Shown here piece by piece: positions 40,998 to 53,636 of a DNA stretch of 64,000 nt; the stretch's first letter is position 1, and each line of letters opens with the position of its first letter. The DNA lies in NCBI RefSeq assembly GCF_001641265.1, contig NW_020167538.1:186001-250000 (forward strand), written 5' to 3'. The notes under the pieces were generated by a model. It was given only the letters and a program-made list of their open reading frames with translations. It did no database searches and was not told where the DNA came from. Both the position numbers and the translations under genes were made by a program. The DNA comes from Pseudogymnoascus destructans (Eukaryota > Ascomycota > Leotiomycetes > Thelebolales > Thelebolaceae).

Positions 40998-41623
40998 TAT
41001 TTAGACTTTTGACACCGCAAAAAAAAAATCAAAGCTGCCCAAATTTATGAGGAGGCTGTGGGATTAACACGAGCTCATGTAGGATATACGCCACAACGAG
41101 AATGGGACGCTTCTGTATTCTCATAACCATGAAAAGCTCACTTCCGGCGCCGTATGCTTACGGCGATTACGGGCTTGAGGGAATTCGCCAAAGGGATCAA
41201 ATATGATCCAAAACGACAAGGGCTAAGGCCAACACATCCAATAAGCTATAGCTTTTGTTTCTTGCTATGCTGTGTTTCAGCAGACTTAATGGAGTCGACA
41301 GGAAGACCTAAGGGACACTTAAGGCTCAAGCGACAGGAAGACTTGAGTGACATTAAGAGTTAAAGTGACAGCAGCAATCACAGCAACTGCAATTAGAACA
41401 AAAACCTTTAGCTACGTGGAACAGCGCCGCGAAACTGTCATTCTGCGCCAGGAGCTCTTGCCGACGTATCTGCTGCCCATGTGTAAGCACCTTTGGCACA
41501 GCCTTCGCCAACTTCTTCTCCTCATTCTCCTCCTCCATTTCCTTCCGGGCCTACGGCGACACTCGAGAGAGGCATATACTATACTGCGTGTCTGGTGTCT
41601 TTCCCACAACGTCGCATTCCCAT

Positions 41624-41726
41624 CAACCTCACAATCTCCAACCTTACAATCTCCAACCTCACAATCCCCACCTCACAATCTCTAACCTCACAATGCCTAC
41701 CTTACAATGCCTACCTTACAATCTAA
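41624..41726 (+). repeat. 15-bp tandem repeat
   Basis: About seven imperfect copies of AACCTCACAATCTCC. Confidence 0.8.
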
Positions 41727-41860
41727 ACATGAATGTTAATAATCGTAAGTATTAATTATACATAATTCAATCACGTGCGAAATCTTATAACTATAATAGA
41801 ACTTTCTTTCCGCCGAAGGGCCTCATGGCCACCACAGTACAGCCGCCTAACGGGCATCCC

Positions 41861-41996
41861 GAAGGAGAGGAAGAAGGAGAGGAAGAAGGAGAGGGAGAAG
41901 GAGAGGAATAAGGAGAGGAAGAAGGAGAGGAAGAAGGAGTGGAAGAAGGAGTGGAAGAAGGAGATGGAGAGGGTGAGGAAGGAGACGGAGGAGAAG
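41861..41996 (+). repeat. GA-rich simple repeat (GAAGGAGAG type)
   Basis: An almost pure purine tract of about 135 bp built from GAAGGA and GAGAGG units. It produces spurious charged reading frames on both strands. Confidence 0.85.
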
Positions 41997-42480
41997 AAAA
42001 GGGAGGCCATGAGAGTTAAGGTATGTCGTTGATTCGCATCACTTGAGAAAGGGAGCCGATAGCAAGACGAAGTGACAGCAAGACGAAAGTGACAGCAAAG
42101 CTCAAACGACAGCAAGACTCAGGTTACAGTAAGATTTAAGCGACAGCTGCCTTCTTCTCTTCGATCCTGGCCAACGCTTCGACCCTGGCCTTCGCGGCCC
42201 AGAACTTCTGCGAATATCCATCCTTCTGGGCAAGGAGTTCTTCCTTGCCCAGTCGCTGCGCATGGGTAAGGATAGCGTTTGGGCCTCCGGGAATCGTGAG
42301 AAGAAGGATTCGAGAATCCTGAAATACAGCGTCCTGCATGATCGTGGTAAAAGGGGTTGCTCGTCCTCGTCGATGGTAATGTATTTCTTAGTATATCCCG
42401 TAACTAGCGGACTTCCTCGCCTTCGCCTCCATCTCCTCCTAGATCTCCTTTCGGGGCTAAGATGCTCCTAGAGCCTGTTT

Positions 42481-45080
42481 CATTGTACCTTGCCGCTAAA
42501 AATTCAGAATAAAAATTGTGTAAGACAGCACTAGCTATAGCAATTGTAATCGAAACGTATGCTCTCAATCACTTAACTTCAAAATTATTATTATTTACAG
42601 AGAAATAGAGCCCAAGGGAGATATCATATCACCATAAATTGCTAGCATCATTCCTTAGTCACGTGAGCAGACAACCACAACCAAACACGTGATATCCCTC
42701 TAGAAATCACGCGGAGACAGATCTGGCATTCTCTGTTGTTTTTGTGGGAAAGTGATGGGATCGGCCGCCACACCAACCGGAATCGAATCGTCACCCATAC
42801 CGCGACATGAGGTGTAATGTCTCAGTCTTCGCCCCATACAAGTTTAATATGCACATGACCCTCTTCTTCCCATGAGTGGCTGGGCCGCAATTAAGAGCCG
42901 GAGCCAGGTTCACACACCGACGATCTCTCTCCATTGCCGCTTGGGTTTGTGGGGTTGGTGGCGGGCGGGATGGCGAGTACGCGCATGCCTACCACCTCCT
43001 ACTCCATGTCTGGTGACGACGGGGCGGGCGGTGCAGTTAGCAGTTACTCACACTATCGGTGCTGGATTGGAGACTCGGTGGGGAATCCTGGACGTGCCGT
43101 GTGGCGATGAGCTGGGGGCTGGGGAAGACGAGGAGGAATTCCCATCACCGCTCCTTTCTCAGACGGCGATATGACGCCGATCATACGGAGTACAGTAAGA
43201 GAGGAGAGCTGATTTGGTCTCAGTATCCGGGGCGCTGGAGAGGTGCGGGAGGGAGGAGAGAGACGCGAACCGTTTCTAGTGTTCTACGGAGAGTAGAGGA
43301 TGTATGTAGGGCAGTAGAGTAGTCCAATAAAAACCCGAGTAATGTTATGCTGCTTTACCACTCGTATGTACGTGACGCGTCATATAAAACAGCGATGAGG
43401 TGGAACTACGTACATGGGTCCCCTGTTAACAATTCTTGAGCCAAAGTACGAGTATGGACAGTAGTAGCAGTGCAACCCGAGCGAATGATGGGGCATCAAG
43501 CAGCAGGTTTGGGCGACGATGAGCACATGGCTTGGGGGATTTCTGGACGTCTTTGTGGACGATCTCACCTATTGGGAAGCGCAGTAAGTTACGGAGTAGT
43601 GGGAGAAGTAGTGACACGGCAAGCAGACGGACAAAACGGCTCGGTCGGAGTGGCCCAACGGAACAGGGTCTGAATGAGGGAATCCCGTTGGCCCATTAGG
43701 AAATCCATCCTCAGCTATGGATCCTTCGAGGGCAGATGGGCAGATGGGCAGATGGGCAGATGGGGCGCTGGTGGCTGTCAGTTTCGTCTGATGGGGGGAG
43801 TGTTGCAGGTACTCGAGTAATATTCCTTGACAGACATCATTGAGACAGGCCAGATCGTGCCTTGCCATCATGTCGGCCACACCGTCGTCGGTGGTACGGA
43901 TGCTGAGGATGCCAGTCTTGTTCGGCATGTACTCCATCCAATATACTCCAATATGAGTTGCAATAATGCAGGCACTGAGCCAACGCAGGGCCAACACACT
44001 TAAGGTCCTGCAGAGCCCGAGAGCCTGCAGACAGGCACAAGAAGGATACAAACAGAGTGGGCAGATACAGTAATGCGCCACGGCAATAGTCTCCTAGCCT
44101 CCTAGCAACTCTTTAGCACCGGCGACGTACACTAGCCAGAACACAGAGGGGTACCACGTTCCAGTGCATTGATGGGATGACCAGCGCATGGAGCATGGAG
44201 GGTTATTTCTCCACCGAGGCCATATGTAGTAAAATAGTCTCGCATCGATTTCGAGCCGTGGGAGATGTGTACTGTACCCGTCTCGATCTGTATGTAGCAT
44301 TAGCAGGCTTCTTCAATACCCAGAACCAGACCGGCTGAGAAGGGAAATACAAGACCAGAAGAGGCAATCTCTCCAGCGACACCTATCAACACCCTTCTAG
44401 CCCTTCTACCCTGCCTTGTAGACCTATAGAGGCGTTTAATATCCTTGGCCGCAGTCGTGGTGGTTATGGGGAATATTAGTATAACTTTCGTTGGTGCCCG
44501 GTTAAAGTGGCCCGCTCTATAATTGCACGTCCGAAGGTACTCGGGTACCTGAAAAGTACTTTCGCCTGGCCTGCTGGACCTTTCCCCATCACACCCTTCC
44601 CTTCAACAAACCTCCTCGAAACACAAATTTCCCCTTCCCTCATACTCACTCAACTCCCTTACCTCCCACTCACTCCTCGTTCTCTCTAATTCGCATCCGA
44701 CTACAAATCACCTTCACTCACTTGAAAATCTATATCGAATTAATATCGAATCCCGCGCATGCGGCTGCGACTGCGACTCTACGTGGACTAACACCCTGAA
44801 CGGCCCGTCCCTGTTGCGCAAACGCGCCCAATTCCCCACCACCAGCCCCATCGATATCGGCAATTTTACCAACTCATCGAGAGCAAGCCGACCTAATCGC
44901 AACACAATAATTTATAAGAACAACCTGGCCGCAAGGAGGACACCTAACTACACATCCGAGATTATGTCTGGCTCATCTCCAGTCGCGACGAGATAGCACG
45001 AACCGAACCCGCGAAACGAGGACAAGGCGCCAGAACCAGACGGTCGCATCGCACATGCGACAATCAAGACGCATGAGAAG
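42481..45080. other. Long gene-poor stretch upstream of the disordered protein gene
   Basis: Reading frames up to 170 codons exist, but none shows recognisable family sequence or convincing intron structure. A GGCAGATG microsatellite lies at 43736-43765. Several CACGTG motifs are near 42660-42690. The last 600 bp are pyrimidine-rich in places (44580-44720) and probably hold the promoter and leader of the next gene. Confidence 0.45.
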
Positions 45081-47666
45081 ATGACCATCTGGCCGTTTGG
45101 GAGGAAGAATAGTCGCAAGAAAAGCAGTCTGGGGTTGAAGACATCTGCGACAGAACCGACGACGATGAAGCGGGTGGGGTCAAGAGAGGCCGGGCGCCTG
45201 AATGGGAGTGAAGTTGGCGCCGCGGGAGAGTTGTCGCGAAAGAGAACTGGGCGCGAGAGGCGACGGAGGTCGAGAGAAAGCAAGAAGTTGCAACGCGATC
45301 CGCCGAAGAGGAATTACAGCTACTCTCCGGCTCGGTCGGAGAACCTTGGGGTCCGAAGAGATGGTCGCGCACACCCACCGCTACCCGACAATGCTGTTGC
45401 GATCGTGGCAAGGTCGGCTTTCGCTGCCAAGGGGAGAGCGCAAACCGAAGATTTGGGAAGGGTTCCGACGCTCCATAAACGAACTGCGCAGGACCTGAAC
45501 AGGCGAAAGTCGAGCAAGAAGCGGAAAGAAGACCACGATAGAGCGGCGGAAATCAAAGCCATGAGCAAGTTCATGCCGACTCCGATGCGCGCAGCGACTA
45601 CACCGGACTGGAGTGGAAGCCCGATAAGGAGAGACACGAAGAAGTTACATGGTCTCACCAGATTATTTACGAGCACGACATCAGACGTCTCATTGCCGAT
45701 ACCAGACTCGCTTCGCTCGTCAATATCGTCGGATTCTGAGCGATTCGCCACGTACGAGCTGAAAGGTATGGACTTATTTACCCCGCGACCTACGATAAGG
45801 TACAGCGAAAACCCAAAGTTCAAGCAGTACGAAAGCGGGGTGGGCATCGAGCGATCCAACTCCTCGAAGAGAAAGAGGGCGTTAGAAAAGGTGCCCGTAC
45901 CCGAAGAAAAGCCGGCTTATCGGAAGCGTATCGATGACCTGGCCGATGGTCTCGATGCAGGCGCTCTAAGAGAACTAATGGAGAGGGATAATAGGCGGAG
46001 GGAGCAGAGGAGGACCTCTGAAAGGGAGGCGATGGCGCAAAGGGCAAGGCGAAAGGAGAGGCAAAAGGCCGAGGAAAGTCAGGCTATCATCCACGGCAAC
46101 GAGCCGGCAAAGATCATGGACCGGGGAGTAATGGGACGAGAGTTAATGGGGCTTGGAATTGAAGGCCAAAAACCGGTGGAAGCTCCGGCGCAACAATCGA
46201 CAGAACCTGCGACGACAACCGACGGCGCTGCAGATGTTAGGAATGGAGCTCCAGAGAGCGGCGCGCAGAACGTTCCCGCTGGCATCCTAGTAAACGGCAG
46301 CCTGCCCAGCCCAGACCTGGAATCTCCAGCGAGCGAACAATCGGAGCCAGTCTTAGCAACTGCCCAGGTAGCTCGGTTATCGCGGGCGACCATGTCTCCC
46401 CCACCATCATTACAAGCTGGCCATCACCGCAATGCATCGAGCGTATCGCAGATCAACGACTTGCCTGCACCGCCGAAATCGACAGAACTACCTGCGCCGA
46501 TTCCAGCGCCTATTCCACAAGTGGAACACATCCCCGCGGAGCTCTCAAAACAGGACACATCAAGGACGAGTTTCGACACTGGAAGCAGCAAGCAGCATTC
46601 GTCGTGGAAGTCATGGTTCACGCGCAACTCGAAGGAGAAGCGGTCGTCAATTCAATCGTCTTTCTCGAACACAACCCGCGAATCCACCGTGGCACCTCCA
46701 CCAGCTACGGTGATCTACGCAATTCCCATAGTACATCCACCTGGACCAAAGAGGACGATGTCGCGTTTCAGGGAAGATCTACCAGAACTGCCCATGTCAC
46801 CGCCATATTCAAGGGTTCAGTCTCCAGAGCTCGATATTATGCGAGTACAACCGATCGAGAGATCGCTTCCGATGAACATTACCAGTGGTCGAAAGTCGGC
46901 CGAACCTCCATCACAGATGCAGCTCGATACATCGAGTGGCCACCGCTCTCATTTGCGCTACGAGACTCCTACCGGTGAACACCCCGCAGACGTGCCGTCT
47001 CCGGAACCGAGTAACGCCTTGTCGCAGTCATTGGCATCTATCGATTCCGAAGGCTCATGGCTCTCTGGACGCGCAAGAGCGAACTCGAAGAGAAGCTCGC
47101 GCCAGATTCCGCCCACACAGTCAAGAGACAGCCACAGCTCTCTCGTGAAGCGATACAGAAACCTCTCCGATTCCGCAGAAGAGCTCGGCATCGCTGAAGG
47201 CGAATACTATAACCGCTTGACACCGGGGCCAGACGACATGTACAGCAAGACAAACATGGCTAACCGCATCAGCGGCAACCCCATGCCGTCGAGCGACGAA
47301 GAGGATGGCGAGAGCCTGGGAAGCCCCGTTTCGAAAAGCAGCAAATGGGGCGAAGTGGCCCACACGCCGACGATCGTTCACCGCGAACCCCGCGCCGCAT
47401 TAAGGCAGGGCAGGTTGAACGATTTCCAGGACTATGATTCTGGCGACGACGAGAAACTGGACAGCCCGCTCTCGCCTCCCAAGGATGGCGTGAACTCGGA
47501 AACCGCTGAGTCCCCAGTGACGCCGGTTGGGGGCGGCGGTCTAGACCGAGCAACGAGCATCGACTACAAGAAGGCACATATGAGAGCCGTCAGCGCCGGG
47601 AGCGCGAGGTTACTGGACCTTAAGCCGAGGGCTTCGGGAGAATCGAAGAGGACGAGCATTGGCTGA
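45081..47666 (+). CDS. Conserved-looking, largely disordered protein of unknown function
   Basis: An uninterrupted 861-residue frame beginning MTIWPFGRKNSRKK. It is dominated by Ser, Pro, Arg and Lys, with basic N-terminal blocks (RTGRERRRRSRESKKLQR), a short helical charged region (about 280-345, YRKRIDDLADGLDAGALRELMERDNRRREQRR...ERQKAEES) and many SP/TP sites in the C-terminal half (SPELDIMRVQ, LDSPLSPPKDGVN, ESPVTPVGG). No catalytic domain or membrane segment is visible. Length, codon use and the absence of stops support a real gene. The function is not inferred; SP/TP sites suggest phosphorylation. Confidence 0.8.
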   Translation: MTIWPFGRKNSRKKSSLGLKTSATEPTTMKRVGSREAGRLNGSEVGAAGELSRKRTGRERRRRSRESKKLQRDPPKRNYSYSPARSENLGVRRDGRAHPPLPDNAVAIVARSAFAAKGRAQTEDLGRVPTLHKRTAQDLNRRKSSKKRKEDHDRAAEIKAMSKFMPTPMRAATTPDWSGSPIRRDTKKLHGLTRLFTSTTSDVSLPIPDSLRSSISSDSERFATYELKGMDLFTPRPTIRYSENPKFKQYESGVGIERSNSSKRKRALEKVPVPEEKPAYRKRIDDLADGLDAGALRELMERDNRRREQRRTSEREAMAQRARRKERQKAEESQAIIHGNEPAKIMDRGVMGRELMGLGIEGQKPVEAPAQQSTEPATTTDGAADVRNGAPESGAQNVPAGILVNGSLPSPDLESPASEQSEPVLATAQVARLSRATMSPPPSLQAGHHRNASSVSQINDLPAPPKSTELPAPIPAPIPQVEHIPAELSKQDTSRTSFDTGSSKQHSSWKSWFTRNSKEKRSSIQSSFSNTTRESTVAPPPATVIYAIPIVHPPGPKRTMSRFREDLPELPMSPPYSRVQSPELDIMRVQPIERSLPMNITSGRKSAEPPSQMQLDTSSGHRSHLRYETPTGEHPADVPSPEPSNALSQSLASIDSEGSWLSGRARANSKRSSRQIPPTQSRDSHSSLVKRYRNLSDSAEELGIAEGEYYNRLTPGPDDMYSKTNMANRISGNPMPSSDEEDGESLGSPVSKSSKWGEVAHTPTIVHREPRAALRQGRLNDFQDYDSGDDEKLDSPLSPPKDGVNSETAESPVTPVGGGGLDRATSIDYKKAHMRAVSAGSARLLDLKPRASGESKRTSIG

Positions 47667-49174
47667 GTTGAGATACGGGGGATTGTTCGATTTGGAGACG
47701 ACTGACGATGGATGAGGATTGGAATGGATGAGACTCGATGACGACGACGACTAGCCACACTCTTTTTCGCGATTTCCTATGTCCGATGCCGATAGGCGCC
47801 CACACTCATTTGAATATTTCACAAATATTGTTTCCGGGTCTACGGACCCCTGATTTTACTGCTCGTCAACATCACCGAGTTTCTCACACATCCAAAACCA
47901 CACCCAGAGCCGTCGATCTCCATCTCGCGATCGAACTGATATCAACCTGCCGACCGACACCCATACGGGCTTCACCATGCAATTTCTTTACCGTCTAACT
48001 GTCCGATATATATCCGCATATAGATTTCACACTGCTATTACACGTTTCTTACCATCACACACAGCGGCAGCTAGAATACCAACCACTGGATTCTAGACTA
48101 CTTGCTTCTTTGCTATCATGCCATTGTATGCTCTCCTTAAGTATAGCTGGCAGGAAACCATGTATTGTTGGAGTGGGCTTGGGATTGGGATTGGGAAAGG
48201 GAAGAGGGAAGAGGGACTCGAATGTACTTTGCACCGAATGTGCTTGTTTAGCTCAGGGATTGGTTTAAAGGAGGCGGTGTCGCCATGGGGCCGGAGGAGG
48301 CGGGATCAAAGGGGAAGGGTAATAGAGGAAGGGGCAGTGTTGTGCCAGCGCCGTAGCTGCGGTGGGGGCTATTGAGAGAGGAGGAAGGGAGGAATATGCC
48401 AATGTGTGTGGCAGGGATCCCAAGGAGGATTTCCCCGTGTAGCTGGAGTCGTACAATACCACTTTGTTTTGAATCTCACAGCATGCTGTGCAGCTCTTCC
48501 ATGCTATTCTACATTCTATTCTTAAACTGTCCGTCGTACTTCGCCACCCCTTCCTTGTGTGCGCATGCCCAGCATAACGAGGCAGCGATTGGAACGTGGC
48601 TGTGAAAGAACAAAGGAAGAGCTCCAATATGAAGTCACATGACCGACATTGTCTCGGGTAACTCGCACGTCATGGTGCTGCCAATGAGCGTTAATTAATG
48701 GAGGTCTGGCCTGTCAACCTTCGTAAGCAAAAAGCTCACTCGGAAAGTACCAAAGTACCCGAACTCCTCCCCATCTTCCCACCCCCATCACTACCCCTCC
48801 TTCCCAAATACCTCAACCACCTTAAACCTACCACCTACAAAAACAAACGCCTCCATATCAAAACGCCGAACTTGATTATTCGAAACATTTCTCACGAAAA
48901 GATCTATTTGTAAGCAAACCGCTCCTCTCTCCTACTCCAGACTCGGCGAAAAGATGGAATACTCTCGCACACCCTCGCTTCCCGCCGATCCGATCTACGC
49001 CGCCGTGTCTTGATCACTAAGCAAGCAGCGGCGACGCCTTGCAAAATCCCCCAAGTCTGGCGCAAAGCGTCATCAAAAGCACATAATCCATCTCAACCAC
49101 CACCACCGCCACCATCCACGTCCTATATAATCCCTCCTTCTCACCCCCCCAACTACTGTTTCAAACCATCTTTC
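47667..49174. other. Intergenic, nothing recognised
   Basis: 3' region of the disordered-protein gene and 5' region of thioredoxin. The stretch before 49175 has CCACCACCACCGCCACC and a TATATAAT box near 49124, about 50 bp before the first thioredoxin ATG. Other reading frames here look random. Confidence 0.5.
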
Positions 49175-49725
49175 ATGTTCTCCCGCGCCATCTCGAGGAA
49201 TCTGCTAAAGACGCCGCGTATACAGACTCTCCGGCCCTTTTCATCCACAGCTAGAACCATGGGTGTCCACAACGTTCAGAAGTAAGCTCTCCCTCCCCCC
49301 GACCCCCGTTGCACCGGGGACACGCGCTGACCATTGCCTCCCCCACAACAGCAAGGCCGAGTTCCAGGCCGCCATTAAGGAGCACGACATTGTCGTCCTC
49401 GACGCCTACGCCGTCTGGTGCGGCCCCTGCAAGGCCATTGCGCCTACGCTCGTCAAGTACCCCCCCCGGACCCCACAATATCCACCACAGCAGAATAACT
49501 GACCAGGGATACAGATACTCCGAGCAATTCACCAACGCGCACTTCATCAAGGTGGACGTCGATGACGTCCCCGACGTTGCCCAGGAGCTCGGCGTCCGCG
49601 CCATGCCTACCTTCATTCTCTTCAAGAAGGGCGAGAAGGTTGGGGAGGTTGTTGGCATGAACCCGCCGGCGCTGTTGGCGGCTATTGAGAAGCTTGCTGG
49701 GGGGGGCGCCCCGGCTGCGGCTTAG
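49175..49725 (+). CDS. Thioredoxin, with a possible mitochondrial leader
   Basis: A small disulfide reductase. Exons are 49175-49281, 49352-49456 and 49515-49725, 140 residues. Introns are 70 and 58 bp. The active site WCGPCK is in exon 2; the cis-proline loop AMPTFILFKKGEKV is in exon 3; the tail is Ala/Gly-rich. The first ATG gives MFSRAISRNLLKTPRIQTLRPFSST, a basic amphipathic leader typical of mitochondrial import. An internal in-frame ATG at 49259 (MGVHNVQN) gives a standard cytosolic thioredoxin of 112 residues in a CCATGG context. A TATATAAT box about 50 bp upstream of the first ATG supports transcripts that could start on either side of it. Confidence 0.92.
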
Positions 49726-50624
49726 AGGGGGGGGGTATGTTTTTGGGACGGGGTGAGGATGGATGGGATACATTATAGCTGGTATAGCTTGCGCACTTTA
49801 GGTGCTGCAGCTGCTGCAGCTGCTGGTAGTTGGAGGGAAAGGAATACATTCATTCTGATGAATTTGTGTCTGACGCCCGTGGTGATATATATGTATGGCC
49901 GCTGTGACTAGCTCCTTCAGTGACCTTAATTGACGATTAAGCTCCTTGCCCGATCTTTCACCGACCTCAACGCCAGAAATGGCCATGGCTCAGACGAGAC
50001 GATGCACATGGCAGCTTACATCCCATAAAAGCCACCTTCGCGCAATCCGTTCATCGTAAAGCCAGGAGAGGATAATCAGTAGTAAATCAAAGTCACGCGT
50101 TCAGAGTATCATGTATCAACCCTTCTATTCACACCTCAACTCTCCAGACGACTGACTGACTGCTCATATACGTCGCCGCAGCTTGTCTCACCCCCCAACT
50201 CTCCTCTATACGATTCACCCCAACGCCAAACCCCACGTGATGTCCCGAGCTCTTCAAAGCCATCACTTCTATGCTCACCAAACCCCCCAAGTTGTCCCAA
50301 AAATAATTAAAAACAAATCCCCGCCTTGTCGGCCTGGGCGTAATGCAATTCCGTTTCCCCATGCCAGTCTTTCGCTCATTTCAATTCAAGATGCTTGCAC
50401 CACCGATGCACTTTTCGCTCAATTCATGCTTTCGCCCGCAAACCCCCAGTTCACTCATAAAAAAACGCCCCAGATTGTACTGTAAAAAACCAATGTTCCC
50501 CAGCCGCTGGGATAATCCGCTATGCCTGCCTGCCTGCCGACCCCATCTTGCAACTCCAAATCCAAAACCGAAGCAATAAAGAAAATTATAAATGTCCCTG
50601 CGACCGACAGCGCGTGGGATGTTC
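49726..50624. other. Intergenic, nothing recognised
   Basis: 3' ends of thioredoxin and the OTU gene converge here. A GCTGCA short repeat lies at 49802-49823. No supported gene. Confidence 0.5.
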
Positions 50625-52144
50625 TCAGATATATAGCGTACGTATACCCATCCCCAGCTCTGTAGGTGGTGATGGCATATGCACCGGTGCTGATGTGGGT
50701 GTCTGGCTCTCCACATCCACTCGCTTCGCTGCACCTGCTGCTGCTGCGCGTTTGCTCTCTTTCCTCGCTGCTTTCTGTGCTGCTTTCTTGAGGTCCCCGC
50801 GTTCACGGGCTGTGATGCATTTTGGGACCACGGCGGGCGGCTTGACGACGAGCTTGATGTTGTTCTTTGGTGCGAGTGCCGGGCCCATTGATGATGAGCG
50901 GCTTGGGGATGCGGATGACGCAGCTGATGAACATGACGGTGAGTATGTCCCTGACGCGGAGTCGGATGTGCCCTCTTCGCCCGTCTTGTGCTTCAGTCGG
51001 GACTTTGGGATGAGTTTCCTGCGCGGCGGGCGGGTAGGTGAGGATTCCCTCGGCACGCCATGGTCAGATGAGCTAGTGGTGTCTGCTTCAGACACGAGAC
51101 CTGCGGCTTCGATGGCGAGAGCGAGACGTTCTTCAGCCTTTGCTTTGCGGACGGCCTTCGTGGCACGGCTCATACGGCGGTCTTGCTTCTTATTCGGGGC
51201 CGAGAGATCTTCATCGTCGGAGTCGGGGTCACGTTCAGTGCTGGCACTACCGTCTTGCGAGGAGATGCTAGCAGCGTCTTCGGCATCGAGGAGCGAGCAC
51301 ACGGCCGCGTCGATGTTTCCTTTGTGTGATTCGAGGATGCGTTTTATGGTTTCTTCGTCGGTGAGGTAGGGGAGGGATTGCTGGACGATATTGATCATCC
51401 AGGGGAAGACTTGAGGCATCTGGGCGGCGGCGGCTTGGTTGGCGGCTTCTTCTTCGGGGGTGAGAGGTTTTTCGTGGACGTTGGGGAGGCCGGTGTAGGG
51501 GCCGTCGGTGTTGCGTATCGAGGAGTAGTGTTGCCATGTCTTTGAGGTTGTTAGTGGAAGGCTGCTTGGGGGGAGGGCCGGCTTCCTCGGGTGGTACTTA
51601 CGTGATACGCAATGTGGGCGACCGGATGGACTGTCCCATCCTCTGGGGCGGTGATCATGTAGGCGAAATCACGCTGGTATATCTTCACGTCGACCTTGTA
51701 GACTGAAGTAAAGGCTGATATCTCCATGTTGTCTCCATAGGTTCCACCGCGAGCCATGGACCCCAGGTGTGTCTCAAACACACGGTCGATTTCCTGCTGT
51801 GTTGGCGGAGTGAAAGCTGTAGGCGTGGAGTATACGTTTGCATTCTTCCTCTTGGGGTTTCGGCGTTGCCCTCCACCAGGGAGCACCTCGATGAATTGTT
51901 TGAAGTAGACGGCGTGCTCCCGCATGTATTCTATCACACGAGCTCTTATCTTGTTGTGTTCGCTCTGGTCGCCATAGAGCTGGTCGGAAAGGGCGTTGAA
52001 AAGGCAGTTACCTGAAGAAAGTTAGCAATTAGTGAAGGATAAATAAATTATACAGCTTCAAAACTCACCATCTCCTTTAATATCGGCGGCGTAGAGGTTG
52101 TGGGCAACCAACAACGGGAACTCGCCCGCATGGTTGTTGGCCAT
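50625..52144 (-). CDS. OTU-domain deubiquitinase (OTUD3-like)
   Basis: A cysteine protease expected to remove ubiquitin from substrates. Exons are 52144-52069, 52011-51602 and 51539-50625, 466 residues; introns are 57 and 62 bp (donors GTGAGT and GTAAGT). The catalytic motif DGNCLF spans the first junction (Asp-Gly in exon 1, Asn-Cys in exon 2). The domain continues SDQLYGDQSEHNKIRARVIEYM and GGTYGDNMEISAF, and ends in the catalytic His of VAHIAYHTWQHY across the second junction. A UBA-like helical region may lie at about 240-290 (LPYLTDEETIKRILESHKGNIDAAVCSLLD). The C-terminus is Ser- and Lys-rich, disordered. The start MANNHAGEFPLL is the only ATG before the OTU domain. Confidence 0.92.
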
Positions 52145-53636
52145 TTTGGGTGAACAGGACAGTGTATACGAGTAGTAAGAAGTAGTGGTACGGTCGGCGG
52201 TGTTGCGTTGGAAGACTGCATCAAGGGGGAGGTTTTGAAGATGTCAATATATAAAGTTGCTGGTATATTTTCAAATGGTCCAGTCCAAACGACAATGAGG
52301 CTAAAGAGGTCGTACGTAAGGGGATGTTGTTCTAAAAGCGAATTCCCAAGCTCTAGAGTGGTGAACTCACAAGTTTTGGGAGTAGAACCGCGTCACATTT
52401 TAGTACGCAAGTACCAGAAAAACCACCAGGGTTGGCTTAGTAAGCGATATGCATTATTTCATCCTGGGCGGGGAGTCTTCATTTAACTTAATCTATTTGA
52501 TTTATTCTGAGGGAGAAGATGTTCAGAGATGATATAACAGCTTCGGCGATTTACTTGAGGGGTTGTGAGAATACTATGCAAGGAAACGAAGTCCATGTCA
52601 GGAGTGAGAGCCCAGCAAAAAGGCTAAAGAAGTCCAACTTACTTTTAAACACATTTTTCCGGTCACTCAAGTCTCCCAAATCTCCCCAAGCGCCACTCAC
52701 AATGGCTCTAAAGGCCAAGCGGACAAATTAGCTCTTGCATCCGTTTTGTTTTTGCATTCTAGTTCCTGTTTAGTGTCTTCTCTGACCCTTCATCTTTGAA
52801 CATTCTTCAATGCTTGTTTACCGCCAAATGTGAAAACAGAGCCGACGCCCTTTGTCAAATTAATTTCCGAGACATCCAGCCCCTTTTTGCCCTTTTCGCC
52901 TTTTTTGCCCTTTTGCCCTTTCGCCCTTTTTGCCCTTTCGCCCTTTTCGCCCCGACAGGCTACTGTGCACAGTGCCTGATACATCGCCGGTGCAAGTCAA
53001 AGCACTCGCGGATGAGACGGGTCTCGGAAGTTTGACGGTAACAAGAAGCTCCACTGTCACGGAAAGAAACCCGCATACCGCCTTCACAAAATTCTTATCG
53101 GCATTCTTATCCGTACTCACATGCACCTCCTTTGTTCTGTCTCAGTCAGTCGCAGCCATCTGTATACGTCCTTACAACGCGTATCGAGAAGGCAAGTGGA
53201 ATTAGTAGTATTTTCCGTATTCCGTACTGTTTATGAGAAATGAATAGCTTGGAGCTTGCTAGAGGTGCTGCGTTGGCCGTAAGGGCTATTTGGTCCGAGG
53301 CTGAAGAGCAACGGGATGAGGATGCCTTTGCTACGTCATCGGCATGCCAAAATCAGCCATGTCACGTGCTTTATTCACTTCTTTTGTTTTCAGAGTAAGT
53401 TATGCGGCGGGGCTGTTTCCCCATAATTTAGTACGAGTGCTGAGTAACTCTACTTCCACTTCGCCGAACAATAGTGAGGAAGAAGAGGTACCACATACAT
53501 CTTCTTGGGCAGTTCTAATTTATAGCAGGCACCCCAACTTGAAGCACCTTCCTTATGAAGGCAGAGTATAACTATCTACAATTTACTGTGAATGACAGTT
53601 TAGAACATACACTTACTCTATTGCTTCATCTGAACT
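52145..53636. other. Intergenic with a C/T-rich simple repeat
   Basis: 52885-52955 is a TTTTTGCCC/TTTCGCCC simple repeat. Short open stretches, such as 52519-52731, have no recognisable features. 53200-53600 is AT-rich and probably holds the D-amino-acid oxidase promoter. Confidence 0.5.

Larger units (their letters stand above)
40998..42480. repeat. Gene-poor repeat region with relics
   Basis: 41142-41330 repeats the GLKRFAKGIKYDP segment of the GIY-YIG relic (here GLREFAKGIKYDPKRQG). 41296-41380 and 42060-42150 contain repeated GACAGSAAGACTYAAG motifs. On the minus strand 41538-41353 and 42339-42136 encode related pieces, LTHGQQIRRQELLAQND and LTHAQRLGKEELLAQKD, suggesting two fragments of one old repeat. 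No functional gene is seen. Confidence 0.5.

Noticed and set aside
41771..42115. 114-codon minus-strand frame rich in Ser, Phe and Leu
   Set aside because: It is the complement of the GA simple repeat, a known source of false frames.
43569..44081. 170-codon frame on the minus strand
   Set aside because: Its composition resembles random sequence, with a microsatellite inside and no recognisable domain, intron structure or good start.
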